DNA of 64,000 bases. Source: CAIJMU01 sp035530275. GTDB taxonomy: Bacteria; Spirochaetota; Spirochaetia; Treponematales; Rectinemataceae. Under the pieces are notes generated by a model. It worked only from the letters and a program-made list of their open reading frames with translations. It did not search any database and was not told the origin of the DNA. The stretch is taken from the NCBI GenBank assembly GCA_035530275.1, contig DATKVC010000007.1, positions 1 through 64,000 on the forward strand, read 5' to 3'. Position numbers and translations under genes: made by a program. Numbering within the stretch: position 1 is the stretch's first letter; each line of letters begins with the position of its first letter. This document shows positions 10,417-19,330 of the stretch, one piece after another.

Positions 10417-11892
10417 ATGAAAGACATCAGCGAATACAGCCCGACCTTCTCGCCCTACGAGACCCTCATCCATCTCGAGGACAAGATCATGTCGGGCGAG
10501 CTCAAGACCTTCCAGGCCCTCAAGTCCTACGCGGCCGTCCTCGTGGGCAGCCAGCGCGGCAAGGTCATGCTGAAACGGGCCTTCGACCTGCAGCGCCAGC
10601 TCCACTGGGGATTCTTCCGCGATCTCCAGCCGGCGACCTTCCCCGCGCTTTGGAGCCAGGTGGTCCTCCCCGATCCCGATTTCGATTTTGCCGGCGATCT
10701 CAAGGGCTACATGTCGATCCCGGACGTCTACGTCGGCATCCTCGATATCCACGGCTACACCCATTTCTGCCGCGAGAACCGCAACAACATGTCGCGGCTC
10801 GACCTCCTCGATCGCATGCTCCACGAGGAGGTGCGAGCGATGGCCGCTCGCCAGGGGGTGCTCGCGCGCCGCGCCAGGGGCGACGAGATCCTCATGCTCT
10901 CGGCCTCGGCCTCCGATCTCGCGGAGACCGCCCTCGCCCTGATGGACCATTTCTCCAAGCCTCGCCGCGTGTCCCTCGCCAAGGACGGCAAGGCCCAGGG
11001 CAACGACATGCTCCTCCCGCCCTTCCAGCTCTCGGCTGGGCTCGCGGGCGGCCAGAAGTACACTCCCCTCGTGGTGACGAGGGACGGCGATCTCTCCGGA
11101 GACATCGTCAACACGGCCGCGAGGCTCCAGGCCAGGGCGACCCGGCTCTCACCCCACCGCAACCGCATGCTCATCACGAGCCACGTCCAGCAGAAGCTCG
11201 CGGCCGGCAACAATCCCCGGCAACACCCCCACCTCGCCGACGCGAAGTACCTCAACACGGGCTCCGTCAGCTTCAAGGGGACGAGCCTCCTCGTCTTCGA
11301 CGCCGTGTTCGTGAAGACCGAAGCCTGGCGGCTCGACATCCAGCAGTCCCTCGAAGACCTCTATTCCTCCCTCGAAAAGGGCATGTGGCGCTCGAAGGTC
11401 CTCGAAGACGCCCTGGCCCTCATCATCAAGCTCGCGAAATGCGTGCCGACCTTCTCGATCCAGAGGGAGGGGGGCGGACCCCAGATCGACGCCATGGAAT
11501 TCCTGGGCATGACCCGAAAGACGGCCGAGGCCTTCGCCGCCGATCGCTTCGAGGAGGCCATCGAGGCTTTCAACGAGTTGGTGAATCTCCTCTCGGCCCT
11601 CGAGGGGATCGACGAGGTCGCCCTCGAGTACCTCAAGGGGATAGCCGAGGGCTATGCGTCGATCGCCGAGGCCTTCGCCTCGAAGGTGGAGTCGGAGATC
11701 TTCGCCAACCCCGGCGCCGTCCTCGGCGCCCAGGCGAGCTCGAGCTTCGAGACCCTGAAAAAGCACAGCGAGCTCTACGCCGGTCTCCTCGTCAAGGCGC
11801 GGTTGTCGGTGAAGAGCCGCAAGGCGAGCTGGTACAACGTGGCCGACGAGTGCGCGCCGGCCAACGGCGTCCGCATCGAATCTCGTAAATAG
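10417..11892 (+). CDS. Class III adenylate/guanylate cyclase-like protein
   Basis: A 491-aa soluble protein with a class III nucleotidyl cyclase domain at about 100-290. The first metal aspartate is in GILDIHGYTHFC (D110), the second in ARGDEIL (D156), and the LSGDIVNTAARL motif near 228-240 matches the family's GDxVNxAARL. Both metal aspartates and this dimer-arm motif are present, so activity is plausible; cAMP versus cGMP cannot be decided from the sequence. The N-terminal 100 residues and the helical C-terminal 200 residues match no domain I know. Two cyclic-nucleotide-binding proteins encoded 6 kb away are obvious candidate receptors. The start lacks a strong ribosome site. Confidence 0.85.
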   Translation: MKDISEYSPTFSPYETLIHLEDKIMSGELKTFQALKSYAAVLVGSQRGKVMLKRAFDLQRQLHWGFFRDLQPATFPALWSQVVLPDPDFDFAGDLKGYMSIPDVYVGILDIHGYTHFCRENRNNMSRLDLLDRMLHEEVRAMAARQGVLARRARGDEILMLSASASDLAETALALMDHFSKPRRVSLAKDGKAQGNDMLLPPFQLSAGLAGGQKYTPLVVTRDGDLSGDIVNTAARLQARATRLSPHRNRMLITSHVQQKLAAGNNPRQHPHLADAKYLNTGSVSFKGTSLLVFDAVFVKTEAWRLDIQQSLEDLYSSLEKGMWRSKVLEDALALIIKLAKCVPTFSIQREGGGPQIDAMEFLGMTRKTAEAFAADRFEEAIEAFNELVNLLSALEGIDEVALEYLKGIAEGYASIAEAFASKVESEIFANPGAVLGAQASSSFETLKKHSELYAGLLVKARLSVKSRKASWYNVADECAPANGVRIESRK

Positions 11893-11918
11893 TACGATTT
11901 CGACGAGGGCCCGCCGGC

Positions 11919-13976
11919 CTAGACCTTGTACTTGCCGACTTCCCCGCTCAGGGCCGCGACCGCGCCGAGGTTGCGATCCACCTCGCGGCGCACCGAGGCG
12001 TAGGAGGATTCGAGGACGCGGAGCTCCCCCGCCCCCGAAGCCGCCGATTCCGCGAGGGCACCGAGACGCCTGAGGGTCACGGCGAGATCGGAGGACATCC
12101 GCGAGACCTCCTCGTGCTGCTCCTCCATCCTCGCGCCGATCCTCGACGAGGCCTCGACGAGTCCCTCGAGGGAACCGACGACGGCCCTGCGGTCCTCGCC
12201 CTGCCTCGCCATGGCCTCGGCGATGGCCCTCGAAATCTCCTCCGACGACAACAGCCCCTTCGCGAGGCCTTCGAGAACACCCGCCCCCGCGCGTGACCGA
12301 TCGACCCCCGTCGTCACCTTTGCTGCCATGCCCCGGATGAGGCCCCTGATGGTGTTGGTATGGAGTGCGGCAGTCTCGGCGAGGCTGCGGACCTCCTGGG
12401 CCACCACCGCGAAACCCGCGCCCTTCTCGCCGGCGTGGGCGGCCTCGATGGCGGCGTTCATCGCGAGGAGGTTGGTGTCCGTGGCGATCTTCCCGAGGGC
12501 ACCGAGCTTCTCGAGAACCTGCCTCGCGGCTGCGTCGATTTCGAGTATCGAACGGGCCGTCTCGTCGACGGCAGCCTCGCCTTCCTTGCCCTGGAGGGCG
12601 AGGCTCCGAGCGATCTCCCCCGCATGCGAAGTCAGGCCGTCGACGGCACCGATGCTCGATTCCATCGAGTGCATCGCCTCGTCGGTCTCGCGCACCCGCC
12701 TGGCCTGCTCCGCCGAGGCCTCGGCGACCCCTTCGGAGGCGCGCTCGACCGAGGCGAGCCTTTCCGCGAGGGCCCGTGACGACTCGGCCTCCGACTTGAG
12801 ATCGGCCGTGAGGGAGAGCACCGCCTGGGCCACCTTGCCCGAGCCTTCCTCGGCCCGGGCCAGCTCGGAGCCGATGGCGTCAGCGACGGCCTTGGTCTCG
12901 GCGACGGATTTGCCGATGCCGGCGACGAGGCTGTGGAAGCGCGCGAGGACGCCGTTGACGAGCTCGACCAGCTCCCCGGTGTCGTCCATCCTCCGGAGAT
13001 TGAAGCGCTCCCGAAGGTCGGCCGATCCTCCGGCGACGGAGCGGAGGCGGCGCCTGAGCTCTTCGAGCTGTTCGCTGAAATCGCGGGTGTACTGCCACTG
13101 GATAAAGAGGGAAACGAGGAGCATGAAGAGGCCCTCGAGGAGGAAGACGCCCTCCTCGATCTGCACGATCCCGAGCTTGCGTTCCCAGGGAAGGGGGAGG
13201 CGCTCGACGTCGAGGCCCTTGCGCCCGGAGACGAGGGGAATGAGGGTCGCCGCCTCGCTGCGCCAGGCCGAGGCGGCGTCGGTCGGCGCAATCGTGCCCA
13301 GCCTGATCCCGTCGAGGACCTTCGCCTCGCCCATGCCGAAATGGACGACGTCACGCAGGTTGAATTGGACGAAGGAAAGCGAATAGAGGACGAGGGCGCC
13401 GGCGAGGGCCACCTGCCTGAGCTTTGAGCTCGCTTCCCGCTTTCTCGAGCCGATCTCCCTGATCCCGAGGCGGTCGCGAAGGTCGGCGAAGGAGAGATTG
13501 TTGAGCGAGGTCTGGGCCGCGGCCCAGCAAATGCCCCCCATGAGGTTCGACAGGAGGATGGCGAAGCTGTGGAAGGAGAGGAGGCCGCCGAGGGCGCCGG
13601 CCACGGCCTGCTGGATGATGAAGCCGGCGGCGAAGCCGACGACGTTGAGGCCCAGGACCACGCCCTCGATCCGGAGGAGCCTGATCCTCGTGCGCTCGGC
13701 TTCTTCCGGTGCGAGTCGTCCCCCGCCTTCCAGGAGGAGGGCGGCCCTTTCCAAGGGCAGGGCGACGAGCCAAAGCGCGAAACCGAAAACGATGCCCGGG
13801 GGGATGACGTTGGTCGCGAGAAAGCCCAAGACCGTCGCCGGCCATGCGGAAAGGTCGGCGGTGCCGAACAACAGGCCGTCGCGAACATAGGTGACGCTCT
13901 GCATGAAGAGGTAGACGACGACAATCATCGCCACTGAATGGAAGGCTACACGAAGCGCGAGTCTCTGGTTTTTCAC
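11919..13976 (-). CDS. Methyl-accepting chemotaxis protein
   Basis: A receptor of about 685 aa. The N-terminal half has around six hydrophobic helices (two clusters near residues 10-130 and 185-285) in place of the usual two helices and periplasmic Cache domain, then a HAMP-like segment (about 310-365) and a long signalling coiled coil. The conserved hairpin tip reads IATDTNLLAMNAAIEAAHAG followed by FAVVAQEVRSLAE. It should dock CheA/CheW at the poles. The start is uncertain: GTG at 13976 places the first helix near the N-terminus; another GTG at 14039 adds 21 arginine-rich residues. The gene follows the superoperon on the same strand after about 110 bases. Confidence 0.9.
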   Translation of the reverse strand: MKNQRLALRVAFHSVAMIVVVYLFMQSVTYVRDGLLFGTADLSAWPATVLGFLATNVIPPGIVFGFALWLVALPLERAALLLEGGGRLAPEEAERTRIRLLRIEGVVLGLNVVGFAAGFIIQQAVAGALGGLLSFHSFAILLSNLMGGICWAAAQTSLNNLSFADLRDRLGIREIGSRKREASSKLRQVALAGALVLYSLSFVQFNLRDVVHFGMGEAKVLDGIRLGTIAPTDAASAWRSEAATLIPLVSGRKGLDVERLPLPWERKLGIVQIEEGVFLLEGLFMLLVSLFIQWQYTRDFSEQLEELRRRLRSVAGGSADLRERFNLRRMDDTGELVELVNGVLARFHSLVAGIGKSVAETKAVADAIGSELARAEEGSGKVAQAVLSLTADLKSEAESSRALAERLASVERASEGVAEASAEQARRVRETDEAMHSMESSIGAVDGLTSHAGEIARSLALQGKEGEAAVDETARSILEIDAAARQVLEKLGALGKIATDTNLLAMNAAIEAAHAGEKGAGFAVVAQEVRSLAETAALHTNTIRGLIRGMAAKVTTGVDRSRAGAGVLEGLAKGLLSSEEISRAIAEAMARQGEDRRAVVGSLEGLVEASSRIGARMEEQHEEVSRMSSDLAVTLRRLGALAESAASGAGELRVLESSYASVRREVDRNLGAVAALSGEVGKYKV

Positions 13977-14084
13977 GAAGGGGATTCTAGCTTCCCGCCT
14001 GTCCGGACGGAAGCGCCTCGCCAGGGGAAAACTCGGCACGACCGCGATTGTCGCCGCCGGCTCGGCGCCCCTCGGCGTCGGCCC

Positions 14085-14915
14085 TCAGCCGCCGGAGAAG
14101 CGCGTATTGATCGCCCGGCGCCAGTCTTTCTTCTCGTTTTCCTTTTCCCACTGGATGCGGCGCTTGACGAAAAAGGCCCCTTCCTTCGCGTCCTTGAACT
14201 CCACCACGGCGAAGGAGCCCGCTCCGAGATAGACGACCCTCTCGTTCGGGCCGAGATTCTCGGCGGCTTTCACGCGATCGTAGACGCAGTCAAAATGGGC
14301 AGGCAGGCCGGTTTCGCGGTCTGCGCCGATCGCGCTCGCGAGATCGAAGACCGGTTTCGAGCAGAGCGGACAAAGCGGAGCCTCGGCCTGGGGCATGGCC
14401 AGGGGCGATTCCCTGCGCTCCTGGCCGCCTTCGGTCCCCCGCCCCCCATCGCCGCCCCGGCCGCCACGCCCGAACCTGCGACGCCCCGCGTGTCGTCCGG
14501 AACCTTGTCCCTCGGCCGGCCGACCATCGTCGCGCTGGTCTCCGCCGCCCTTGTCGATTCGAGGCCGATCCGTCTTGGCTTGTTCTGGCGTTCCGCGATC
14601 GACGCGCTGCGTTTCCGGGAGGGGGCGTTCGCCGCCGCGCTGCCGCTCGTCGTTCCGCTGGCGCTGATCCTTGGGCTGGGGTTTTTGCCCCGCCGGAGGG
14701 TTCTGTCCGGCATCACCGGGCCGATTGGGCCGGCCGGAGCGTCCGTCGCGCCCCTGTCGCGGATTCTCCGGCCGCTGTGCCTCTTCGGGCGCGCGTCCAT
14801 GACCGCCGCGACTGCCCCGGCGTCGCCGCCGGTCGCGCCCGCCTTCGGCGCCGCGTCCTCCCGAACCCTGGGGCTTCTTGCCTTCGGGTTCCTTATCGCG
14901 TCCTTCGTCTGACAT
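14085..14915 (-). CDS. Arg/Gly-rich protein with C-terminal zinc-ribbon-like domain
   Basis: A 276-aa protein. Residues 1-175 are low-complexity, rich in R, G, D, E, P and Q, with RGG-like clusters typical of RNA-binding disordered tails. The last 96 residues are compact, with Cys182-x2-Cys185 and, further on, His207-x2-Cys210 (CPLC and HFDC), a plausible zinc site, then a basic segment (FFVKRRIQWEKENEKKDW). I recognise no named family. The start at 14915 uses AAGGA seven bases upstream and overlaps the preceding small gene by 23 bases. Its place at the end of a ribosome/RNA-processing operon suggests an RNA-related role; that is inference. Confidence 0.7.
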   Translation of the reverse strand: MSDEGRDKEPEGKKPQGSGGRGAEGGRDRRRRRGSRGGHGRAPEEAQRPENPRQGRDGRSGRPNRPGDAGQNPPAGQKPQPKDQRQRNDERQRGGERPLPETQRVDRGTPEQAKTDRPRIDKGGGDQRDDGRPAEGQGSGRHAGRRRFGRGGRGGDGGRGTEGGQERRESPLAMPQAEAPLCPLCSKPVFDLASAIGADRETGLPAHFDCVYDRVKAAENLGPNERVVYLGAGSFAVVEFKDAKEGAFFVKRRIQWEKENEKKDWRRAINTRFSGG

Positions 14916-15081
14916 CGGCATATCCTTCCATGAGCCGCGCCGAGAGCACGGTCGCGATCCTGTAGATCGCGCCCTCCAGGTAGGCCTCATCGCGCAGCTT
15001 TTCCTTGAATTCGGCGATGCGGTCTCCCGAATCGCCCGGTGCGACGCCGATCGCGGCGCGCCGTCTGGCCCTGCCCGTCAT
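14893..15081 (-). CDS. Small conserved-looking protein (62 aa)
   Basis: A 62-aa basic, helical protein (EFKEKLRDEAYLEGAIYRIATVLSARLMEGY). The ATG at 15081 overlaps the yraN stop codon (ATGA) and its own 3' end overlaps the next start, so translational coupling on both sides supports it as a real gene. No family or function is recognised. Confidence 0.65.
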   Translation of the reverse strand: MTGRARRRAAIGVAPGDSGDRIAEFKEKLRDEAYLEGAIYRIATVLSARLMEGYADVRRRTR

Positions 15082-15488
15082 GTTTCTCCCGTGAATGCCG
15101 ATTCGATGCGTCGGATGAGCCGCCCTTCCCTGACAAGAAGGACATCATAGCGCAACCGCGCGTCACTATATTCTCGATTCCGGGACAGGAAGATTTTAGA
15201 CGTTTCGATGATCCGCCGCGCTTTCCTTGTCGAAATCGCCACGCCGAGCTCTCCGGCGTCGAAAACGGACCAGTTCTTTACCTCGATGAAGGCGATCAGC
15301 TCGCCCTTGGCCGCTATTATATCGATTTCTCCCCGAGGGCCGCGATAGTTCCGCTCGAGAATCGTCCAACCTTCGGTCTCGAGCATGAAGGCCGCGATGG
15401 CCTCCCCGGCCCGCCCCCGGGCCGAAGTATCGCCGCCGGCCCTGCGGTCGCGTTGCCGTTTGGCGGCCTTGCGGGATTCCTCCGCCAC
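15078..15488 (-). CDS. yraN: YraN/UPF0102 endonuclease-like protein
   Basis: A 136-aa protein of the UPF0102 family, which has a restriction-endonuclease-like (Holliday-junction-resolvase) fold. The core motif is visible: GRAGEAIAAFML, then RGPRGEIDIIA and IAFIEVKNW, giving the E-x-D-...-E-x-K arrangement; the C-terminal RLRYDVLLV strand also fits. The GTG start at 15488 directly abuts the HD-GYP stop codon. In many bacteria yraN is near rnhB or the trmD-rplS cluster, as here. The cellular role of the family is not settled. Confidence 0.9.
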   Translation of the reverse strand: MAEESRKAAKRQRDRRAGGDTSARGRAGEAIAAFMLETEGWTILERNYRGPRGEIDIIAAKGELIAFIEVKNWSVFDAGELGVAISTRKARRIIETSKIFLSRNREYSDARLRYDVLLVREGRLIRRIESAFTGET

Positions 15489-16628
15489 TCAGGCGCTGAC
15501 AAGCTCGCCGGGATCGATGGCGCGAGCGATGAAGAGGGCCTTTTCGGCGAGGAGATCGAGGAGGTCCCCGCCTTCGTTTTCGCTCTTGTTGCCGAACTCG
15601 TCGACGACGATGCGCAGCTTCGGCCTGAGGGGCGCCTCGGCGTGGGTCTCGATCACCCGGCCGATGGCGGCGTTGTTGAGGAGGACCAGGGAGCCGAGGG
15701 GATAGATGCCCATGCTCTTGATGAAGGCCTTGAGGATCTCCGGATCGAAGCGCCGCGAATTGTCCGAAAGGAGGTTCTTCATCGCCGCGTAGCCGATCAT
15801 CGAATTGCGATAGGACTTCGTGCTCACCATCGCCTCGAAGGCGTCGGCGACCGAGACGATGCGGGCCAGGATGTCGATGTCGGCGGCCGCGTTGCGGCGA
15901 GGGTAGCCGTCGCCGTCCCATCGCTCGTGATGCTGGAGGCCGACGAGGCCGATGTCGTCGGGGAACATGAGTTCCTTGGTGATGACGCGGTAGGAAAGGA
16001 GGGGGTGGGCCCTCACCTTCTGCGCCTCCTCCTCGCTGAGCTTGCCCTTTTTCTTGCGGATATCTTCTGAGATGCGAAGCATGCCCACGTCATGGAGGAG
16101 TGCTCCCGTGGCCAGATAGGCGAGGCGATAGGGGGGCAGACGGAGAGTCTGACCGATGACCACGGAAAGAATCGCGATGTTTATGCCCGAGCGGGCGAGA
16201 ATGTCTTCTTTCACCACGGAGCCGAGGATGGCCGAAATGGACTCGTCGCGCTCTTCCCGGACGAGCTGGAGGACGTTCTGCGTGATTTGGTCGACGGCGT
16301 GCGAATCGACCTGCTCGCTTCTGCCGATCTGGTCGAAAACGCGGTCCAAGGAATCGACGAGCTCCGTGTAGCGGCGATAGAGCTTGCGAGAGCCGACAAA
16401 GGCAGAGGCGGCCGCCTCGTCCTTGGCGGCGGAGTGCTTGGCCGATTCGACGACGGGTTCGCCCGCCGTCAACACGAAGGAAATGCCCCAACGCCGGAGC
16501 TGGTCCAGGTCCTTTTGGCGGACCGGAACGTTTGCCGGCACGAAAAGATTTCGGTCGTCGACGTAGACATCCTCGCTCCACATCGCGCCGGGCTGGACTT
16601 CGGCAAGAGCCACGCGTTTCTTCATCAT
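15489..16628 (-). CDS. HD-GYP domain protein (c-di-GMP phosphodiesterase-like)
   Basis: A 379-aa soluble protein with an N-terminal region of about 130 residues and an HD-GYP domain (about 140-310). Visible metal-site elements are HD at 179-180, His208, HH at 233-234 and GYP at 241-243 (HHERWDGDGYP). Two substitutions stand out: the histidine that normally opens the domain is replaced in ILARSGINIAIL (Ser147 or thereabouts), and the HDxGK lysine is Met183. HD-GYP enzymes hydrolyse c-di-GMP using two or three metals; loss of one ligand could reduce activity or change the metal centre. It overlaps the FlhB-like gene upstream (ATGA) and abuts yraN. Confidence 0.87.
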   Translation of the reverse strand: MMKKRVALAEVQPGAMWSEDVYVDDRNLFVPANVPVRQKDLDQLRRWGISFVLTAGEPVVESAKHSAAKDEAAASAFVGSRKLYRRYTELVDSLDRVFDQIGRSEQVDSHAVDQITQNVLQLVREERDESISAILGSVVKEDILARSGINIAILSVVIGQTLRLPPYRLAYLATGALLHDVGMLRISEDIRKKKGKLSEEEAQKVRAHPLLSYRVITKELMFPDDIGLVGLQHHERWDGDGYPRRNAAADIDILARIVSVADAFEAMVSTKSYRNSMIGYAAMKNLLSDNSRRFDPEILKAFIKSMGIYPLGSLVLLNNAAIGRVIETHAEAPLRPKLRIVVDEFGNKSENEGGDLLDLLAEKALFIARAIDPGELVSA

Positions 16629-16903
16629 CCCTCTGACGTTCGCACCCAGGCGAACACTTTTGCTACTATTTCATAAAATTCGACCGGGACCAGCGTCCCG
16701 ATATCGTCCGGAAAAAGCAGATCGACGAGGTTCTCCTCTTCCAGTATAGGCACCCCCGCATCGCGCGCAATCTGTTTGAGCCGCTCCGCGGCCCTCCCCT
16801 CGCCCTTGGCGACGATAAAGGGCGCAGGCAATTCGGGCACATATTTGAGGGCGATCGCGCGCTCGCGAAATTCCCGCCCTCCTCCGACGTCAGGCCTCGA
16901 CAT
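16625..16903 (-). CDS. FlhB C-terminal-like protein
   Basis: A 92-aa protein matching the cytoplasmic C-terminal domain of FlhB/YscU (IALKYVPELPAPFIVAKG, then A-rich helix and VPILEEENLVDLL). Flagellar FlhB controls the switch from hook to filament export; free-standing copies of its C-terminal domain occur beside FliK-like genes. The NPTH autocleavage motif lies outside the region encoded here. The start at 16903 has GGGGAAG just upstream and lies inside the 3' end of the FliK-like gene (14-base overlap), consistent with coupling. A longer reading to 17008 is unlikely. Confidence 0.82.
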   Translation of the reverse strand: MSRPDVGGGREFRERAIALKYVPELPAPFIVAKGEGRAAERLKQIARDAGVPILEEENLVDLLFPDDIGTLVPVEFYEIVAKVFAWVRTSEG

Positions 16904-18020
16904 ACACTTCCCCGAACGAAGCGCCTTCCCGCTCAATGGGCCCGACGATGAGCTCGCAACCCGAAGCCTCGAGGGAGGCCGCGAGGGCATTCCAATCGCG
17001 ATTTCCACCCCAGGCCGGCGGCTCCATCCGAAGTCGAGACAGGCCCCTTCCCTTCGGCTGATAGACGAAAAGCCATTCCCTCTCGGGCAGGCGGGACGCC
17101 TCCGGGCGAAAGGCCGCGAATCGACCTTCGATCGACGAGATCCCCCCCATGGAACGCTGCAATTGTACTAGCAGACTACCTTCGAAAGCAATGTTCCCAT
17201 AGCGGAAGGCAAAGGGAAGAAGGACGCCGCTCCGGCCCCCGAGGTGGTTGAAGAGCCCGAGGAGACCCTCGTCTCCATCCCTGCCGGGATCGGCCTTGCG
17301 GAGGGCGAACTTCGCGAGCATCGTCGCGATTCCCGCGATTTCCTCCTCGCCTGCCGCGATGGGATCGGAAGGCGGCGGGGGCTCTTTTCCCTCTCCGGCC
17401 GAGGGCCTTGCCGCGTGGCCCTCTTCGCCCTGGTCCCTGCTGCCATAGCCTTCGTCTCGGCCATCGCCACCCCCCGAGGCAAGGGCTTCGAGGCGATCCA
17501 CTGCGCTTGCGTCGCTGCCGAGACCCCGCGCCTCGAGACGCGCGGCCATCGCCGCCCGATCGCGGAGTCTTTCCTCGCCAGACTCCGGCTCCCCTATGGC
17601 CTTTCTCATCCGCGCGAGCCGACCGGCCTCCGGCCTGAGCCCCGCCGCAAGTGAGGCGAGGAGGGCCGCCCTCGCGCCGGCATCGGTCGGCAAGCCGAGG
17701 GAGCCCAGCAGAGCCGCTTCGCGCTCCCCCTGCTCGGCGAGGGGGCGGAGCACGAAGCCGCTCGCACCTCGCTCCACCTTGGCGCGAAAGGCCTCGCCTG
17801 CTGCAAAGGCTCGCTCGGATTTCGCGACGAGAGTCGTCGCGAGAAGGTTCGGGCCGCTCACCGAAAGCCGCCAGTGCCCCGCCCCCGCCTCACCGATAAC
17901 CCGCACGGAAACGACAACGCCGACCCGGAGCGAGGCTCCCTGGTCGGCGTTGAACGCGAGAAGTGAGGCTACGGCGGGGCGCGGAAGACCGGGGGGGCTG
18001 CCACCCGCCTCGATCGCCAT
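16890..18020 (-). CDS. Putative FliK-like flagellar hook-length protein
   Basis: A 376-aa protein with an alanine/glutamate/glycine-rich N-terminal two thirds and a compact C-terminal domain (about 270-376) ending in LSRLRMEPPAWGGNRDWNALAASLEASGCELIVG. The pattern of a disordered repeat-like region plus a small folded C-terminus, and an FlhB-like partner immediately downstream, suggests a FliK-type ruler or substrate-specificity switch. I see no decisive FliK motif, so this rests on context. It lies 36 bases after rplS and is probably in the same operon. Confidence 0.5.
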   Translation of the reverse strand: MAIEAGGSPPGLPRPAVASLLAFNADQGASLRVGVVVSVRVIGEAGAGHWRLSVSGPNLLATTLVAKSERAFAAGEAFRAKVERGASGFVLRPLAEQGEREAALLGSLGLPTDAGARAALLASLAAGLRPEAGRLARMRKAIGEPESGEERLRDRAAMAARLEARGLGSDASAVDRLEALASGGGDGRDEGYGSRDQGEEGHAARPSAGEGKEPPPPSDPIAAGEEEIAGIATMLAKFALRKADPGRDGDEGLLGLFNHLGGRSGVLLPFAFRYGNIAFEGSLLVQLQRSMGGISSIEGRFAAFRPEASRLPEREWLFVYQPKGRGLSRLRMEPPAWGGNRDWNALAASLEASGCELIVGPIEREGASFGEVYVEA

Positions 18021-18056
18021 CGGACCCCGTTCCTCGTCGACTTAGGCCTTGCGGCC

Positions 18057-18440
18057 TTAGGCCTTGGCGGCCTCGGCCTTCTGCTCCACACGACGGGTGG
18101 GCAGGAGTTCCTTGATCTTGGCCTTCTTGCCGATCTTGCTGCGGATGTAATAGAGCTTGGCGCGGCGAACCCGGCCGGCCTTGACGAGCTCGACCTTTTC
18201 GACGCGGGGGGAGTTCATCGGGAACACGCGCTCGACGCCCACGCCATAGGAATTCTTGCGAACCATAAAGGTGCGGCCGATGCCGGCGTTCTTCATCGCG
18301 ATGCAAAGACCTTCGTAAATCTGGACTCGCTCGGTCTTGCCCTCGACGATCTTGAAATGAACGCGAACGGTGTCGCCGACCTTGAAGCTCTCGGCCTCGG
18401 GCTTGAGCTGCGGCGCCTGGATTTTCTGGATGAGGTTCAT
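18057..18440 (-). CDS. rplS: 50S ribosomal protein L19
   Basis: A 127-aa protein with the full L19 signature (FKVGDTVRVHFKIVEGKTER, FMVRKNSYGVGVERVFP, RVRRAKLYYIR). L19 lies at the 30S-50S interface. The ATG at 18440 overlaps the trmD stop by four bases. A short alanine/lysine tail ends the protein. Confidence 0.98.
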   Translation of the reverse strand: MNLIQKIQAPQLKPEAESFKVGDTVRVHFKIVEGKTERVQIYEGLCIAMKNAGIGRTFMVRKNSYGVGVERVFPMNSPRVEKVELVKAGRVRRAKLYYIRSKIGKKAKIKELLPTRRVEQKAEAAKA

Positions 18441-19330
18441 GTATCTCCCCCTTCGGTGCTTATTTCTTTGAGCAGTTTGAGGGCCTCTTCGGGAAGCCCC
18501 CCCTTAGCGAGGAGTTCGGGTCGGTACGCCAAGGTCTTGCGGAGCTGTTCCTTGAGCCGCCACCGGACGATCTTCGCATGATGCCCCGACGAGAGGACGT
18601 CAGGGACTTTCATTCTACCATAAGCGGCCGGGCGTGTATACTGGGGATACTCGAGGAGACTCGGCCCGGAAGGCCCCGATCCGGCCTCGTCCCCAGCCGC
18701 GGCCCGGCCCGCATGGGCGGAAAAGCTCTCTTCGGCCAGGCTTTCGCCCTTTATCACCCCGGGAACGAGACGATAGACGGCATCGACGAGGACGAGGGCG
18801 GCGACCTCCCCGCTCGACAGCACATAGTCCCCGATGGAGACCTCGTCGTCGACATACTTGTCGATGATGCGCTGGTCTATGCCCTCGTAGCGCCCGCAAA
18901 TGAGGACGAGGTGCTCCTCCTCAGCCAAGTCCTGGGCCAGGGCCTGATTGAGCAGGCGACCCGAAGGCGTGAGAAAAACGGTACGGGGCTTGGAATGCGC
19001 GCCACCCGCTTCAAGGGAGTCGGCGCCAAAGACATCATCACCCTCCAACTCAACCGCGCCCGACTCGGGTTCGGACTCGTATTCCGCCCCGGGCTTGGCT
19101 TGCACGCCCGAGGCTTCGAGGGCCAGACCCAAGGGACCTGGCAGCATGAGCATGCCCGCGCCGCCGCCGTAGACCTCGTCGTCGCACTTGTGATGCTTGT
19201 CGAAGGCATAGTCGCGGATATTCACGAGCTCGTACTCGATCAGACCCTTTTCGACCGCCCGCTTCATGATCGAGCTTTCGAAAAAGCCTTCCATTATTTC
19301 AGGAAAAAGCGTGAGGACGCTGATCTTCAT
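18437..19330 (-). CDS. trmD: tRNA (guanine37-N1)-methyltransferase
   Basis: A 297-aa SPOUT methyltransferase that uses SAM to make m1G37 in tRNAs, preventing +1 frameshifting. Family motifs are clear: KISVLTLFPE, IRDYAFDKHHKCDDEVYGGGAGM, LICGRYEGIDQR and SIGDYVLSSGE, then RMKVPDVLSSGHH. Ordinary TrmD is about 240-250 aa. The extra length comes from an acidic insertion at roughly 76-113, before TPSGRLLNQ, and a Gly/Ser/Ala-rich one at about 205-225 in the interdomain linker. Neither interrupts the trefoil knot. The ATG overlaps the rimM stop. Confidence 0.97.
   Translation of the reverse strand: MKISVLTLFPEIMEGFFESSIMKRAVEKGLIEYELVNIRDYAFDKHHKCDDEVYGGGAGMLMLPGPLGLALEASGVQAKPGAEYESEPESGAVELEGDDVFGADSLEAGGAHSKPRTVFLTPSGRLLNQALAQDLAEEEHLVLICGRYEGIDQRIIDKYVDDEVSIGDYVLSSGEVAALVLVDAVYRLVPGVIKGESLAEESFSAHAGRAAAGDEAGSGPSGPSLLEYPQYTRPAAYGRMKVPDVLSSGHHAKIVRWRLKEQLRKTLAYRPELLAKGGLPEEALKLLKEISTEGGDT

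Noticed and set aside
18042..18055. Terminator after rplS
   Set aside because: A five-pair stem with a GNRA loop but no T-run, and the next gene starts 36 bases away; read-through is expected.
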